A stretch of 6,942 nucleotides of DNA, from contig JAFAEX010000270.1 of assembly GCA_023423795.1 (NCBI GenBank), forward strand, positions 1 to 6,942, written 5' to 3'. Position numbers and translations under genes: made by a program. The notes under the pieces are model-generated. The model saw only the letters and a list, made by a program, of their open reading frames with translations. It had not been told where the DNA came from and did not search any database. Positions 5,989 to 6,942 of the stretch are shown in pieces (the first letter of the stretch is position 1; the number at the start of each line of letters is the position of its first letter). Source of the DNA: Chloroflexota bacterium. Lineage in GTDB: Bacteria > Chloroflexota > Chloroflexia > Thermomicrobiales > UBA6265.

Positions 5989-6010
5989 GACCGGTCCGGC
6001 CGGACCGGTC
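5989..6010. promoter_or_regulatory. Perfect 22-bp palindrome upstream of the small membrane protein
   Basis: GACCGGTCCGG at 5989-5999 is followed directly by its reverse complement CCGGACCGGTC at 6000-6010, with no spacer. It ends 28 nt before the ATG at 6039 and just upstream of the ribosome site. The position fits an operator for a dimeric repressor or a 5'-leader hairpin. Confidence 0.5.
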
Positions 6011-6038
6011 GGTCCGATCGCCGGAAGGAGGAGCCTCG

Positions 6039-6242
6039 ATGCCCCGCACCCTCGCCATCGCGGCGTACGCGTTCGCGTGCGTCATCGCGCTGGCGGGCGG
6101 CTTTATCGCCGGCGCCATCCACGCCGCCACCGAGCGTGGCGATCGGCCGCCGGCGATCGGCGTACCGCCGGACGATGGAGACGCCATCATCCGAGTGCTC
6201 GCCGAGCCCTTCGATTCGCCGGCCACCCCGCCCATGCCGTAG
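6039..6242 (+). CDS. Small single-pass membrane or secreted protein
   Basis: This encodes 67 residues, ATG to TAG, with GGAAGGAGGAG (6022-6032) at good spacing. One hydrophobic segment spans about residues 5-28 (TLAIAAYAFACVIALAGGFIAGAI), preceded by MPR, so it is either a membrane anchor or an uncleaved signal. The rest (29-67) is hydrophilic, with acidic residues and a Pro-rich end. There is no recognisable domain. It is the first of two small plus-strand genes here; the gap to the next is 299 bp, so co-transcription is uncertain. The 22-bp palindrome just upstream may regulate it. Other frames over this span are Arg/Pro-rich shadows. Confidence 0.7.
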   Translation: MPRTLAIAAYAFACVIALAGGFIAGAIHAATERGDRPPAIGVPPDDGDAIIRVLAEPFDSPATPPMP

Positions 6243-6541
6243 CGCGAAACCCGAGGAGCGCGCCGGAGACCGCTGCCGCACCGCCGCAGGGTTGGCGCTT
6301 CCGCCGCCGTCCGCCATAAGGGCGCTCGCCGGCACGCGGGAGGCGGACGGCCCGCAGCATGGCCGCGTCGGCGCGTTCCTCGCCGGAGCATTGACCAAGG
6401 ACGGCGAGGTCAAACTGCGCCTCGTCCGACCATCGTCACCGGCGGTGGCACGCGCCCCGCGATACCCGCTGCCAGGACCGCACGGCGCCGGGGCGTCGCG
6501 GCAGCGGCCGCACTCCGCGCTCTGCCCTCCAGGAGGAAACG
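6243..6541. other. Spacer between two small genes, nothing recognised
   Basis: No convincing gene is seen on either strand; the open frames here have Arg/Pro/Ala-rich shadow composition and no ribosome site. No repeat-family copy or clear promoter was found. The final part (6529-6541) holds the ribosome site of the next gene. Confidence 0.4.
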
Positions 6542-6754
6542 ATGGGCCAGCGCGACCACGACAAGGATCAAGACATCGACCAGGCGGGCGAGCGCGGCGG
6601 CGACACCGGCCCGTCGTCCGTCAAGGGCGACGGCCCGGGCGCCGAAAAGGGCGATTGGCGCCGCAACGAACCCGTCCATTCCGGCCCGACCCGAGGCGGC
6701 AAGGGCGGCCACAACGAGGACAAGCGCTCGGGCTCGGATTCCAACGCCAGTTAG
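6542..6754 (+). CDS. Small, highly charged, glycine-rich protein
   Basis: This encodes 70 residues, ATG to TAG, preceded by AGGAGG at 6531-6536 with a 5-nt spacer. The protein is very hydrophilic, with no hydrophobic segment, no cysteine and only one Trp (residue 39). It is made mostly of Gly, Asp, Lys, Arg, Ser, Asn and Glu, starting MGQRDHDKDQDIDQAGERGG. That composition suggests an intrinsically disordered cytoplasmic protein; hydrophilin or stress-related roles are speculation. I recognise no family. The strong ribosome site and the contrast with the flanking Arg/Pro-rich shadow frames are the main support for it being real. A GC hairpin and repeats follow. Confidence 0.7.
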   Translation: MGQRDHDKDQDIDQAGERGGDTGPSSVKGDGPGAEKGDWRRNEPVHSGPTRGGKGGHNEDKRSGSDSNAS

Positions 6755-6763
6755 CGCAGGAGG

Positions 6764-6794
6764 GCCCCGTTTCCGTTTCTTCGGGGACCGGGGC
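6764..6794 (+). terminator. Possible terminator after the small charged protein
   Basis: GCCCCG (6764-6769) pairs with CGGGGC (6789-6794); alternatively CCCCG (6765-6769) pairs with CGGGG (6782-6786) around a T-rich loop. It begins 9 nt after the TAG. The stems are short and no T-tract follows. Confidence 0.35.
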
Positions 6795-6802
6795 GCTCGG
6801 GG

Positions 6803-6918
6803 CTGATGGGGGCTGCCAGATTGATTTGGCCATCGCTGGCGTCCGCCCGAGGTTGATGGCGTTTGCCAGAATAGTCCAGGCATCGACGAGGCGGGCGCGA
6901 TGAATCGCGCCCCTACAG
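6803..6918. repeat. Two tandem units of the TTGCCA...CCCCTACAG repeat family
   Basis: Unit one (6803-6850) and unit two (6851-6918) begin with the same TGATGG...TGCCAGA...CATCG pattern (21 of 31 positions between 6805 and 6853 onward). Unit two ends in an 8-bp hairpin GGGCGCGA-TGAA-TCGCGCCC (6893-6912) then CTACAG, and matches 1614-1669 at 48 of 56 positions. No coding signal is present. Confidence 0.75.
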
Positions 6919-6942
6919 CACGGTTGACCTGCCGCACGCTGT

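Noticed and set aside
6243..6541. A third small gene between the two small proteins
   Set aside because: Candidate frames have no ribosome site and shadow-like composition; an ATG near 6360 opens only 11 codons.

Overview
This is a very GC-rich bacterial window. The gene types and the dispersed repeats suggest a Chloroflexota-like (Thermomicrobia-type) genome, but that is an inference from style and recollection, not a search result. There are six supported genes plus one recoded codon. The spaces between genes are long and packed with inverted and dispersed repeats.

Layout: (1) 1-700, minus strand: the N-terminal 233 residues of a STAND-type ATPase regulator, cut by the window edge. (2) 923-1438, plus: a small exported cysteine-rich protein with a Tat-like leader, followed by a strong hairpin. 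(3) 1439-2101: no gene, a mosaic of repeats. (4) 2102-2800, minus: a DUF1028 protein, probably started at a GTG. (5) 2801-3295: no gene; it holds a 30-bp inverted repeat, a minus-strand terminator and a perfect 37-bp inverted repeat inside a 171-bp element with terminal inverted repeats. (6) 3296-3904, minus: an unrecognised protein with a C-terminal excisionase/MerR-like helix-turn-helix segment. (7) 3905-4289: divergent spacer. (8) 4290-5801, plus: a radical SAM protein. (9) 6039-6242 and 6542-6754, plus: two small proteins, each with a near-perfect ribosome binding site. (10) 6755-6942: more copies of the repeat family seen at 1602-1770.

The main discovery is at the end of the radical SAM gene. 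The apparent stop, TGA at 5760-5762, reads as selenocysteine. The codons around it give Cys-Sec-Ala-Glu-Pro (CUAEP), then nine more residues before a second TGA at 5799-5801. A 7-bp GC stem with a 5-nt AGTTG loop starts 12 nt after the TGA, a good match to a bacterial SECIS element. A standard gene call would truncate this protein by 13 residues and lose the Sec residue. The other complete genes here end in TAG or TAA, so TGA occurs only at the recoded site and at the final stop of this gene.

No operon or pathway joins these genes; most are single units bounded by hairpins or repeats. The radical SAM substrate cannot be inferred from its neighbours. It should depend on selA, selB, selC and selD elsewhere in the genome.
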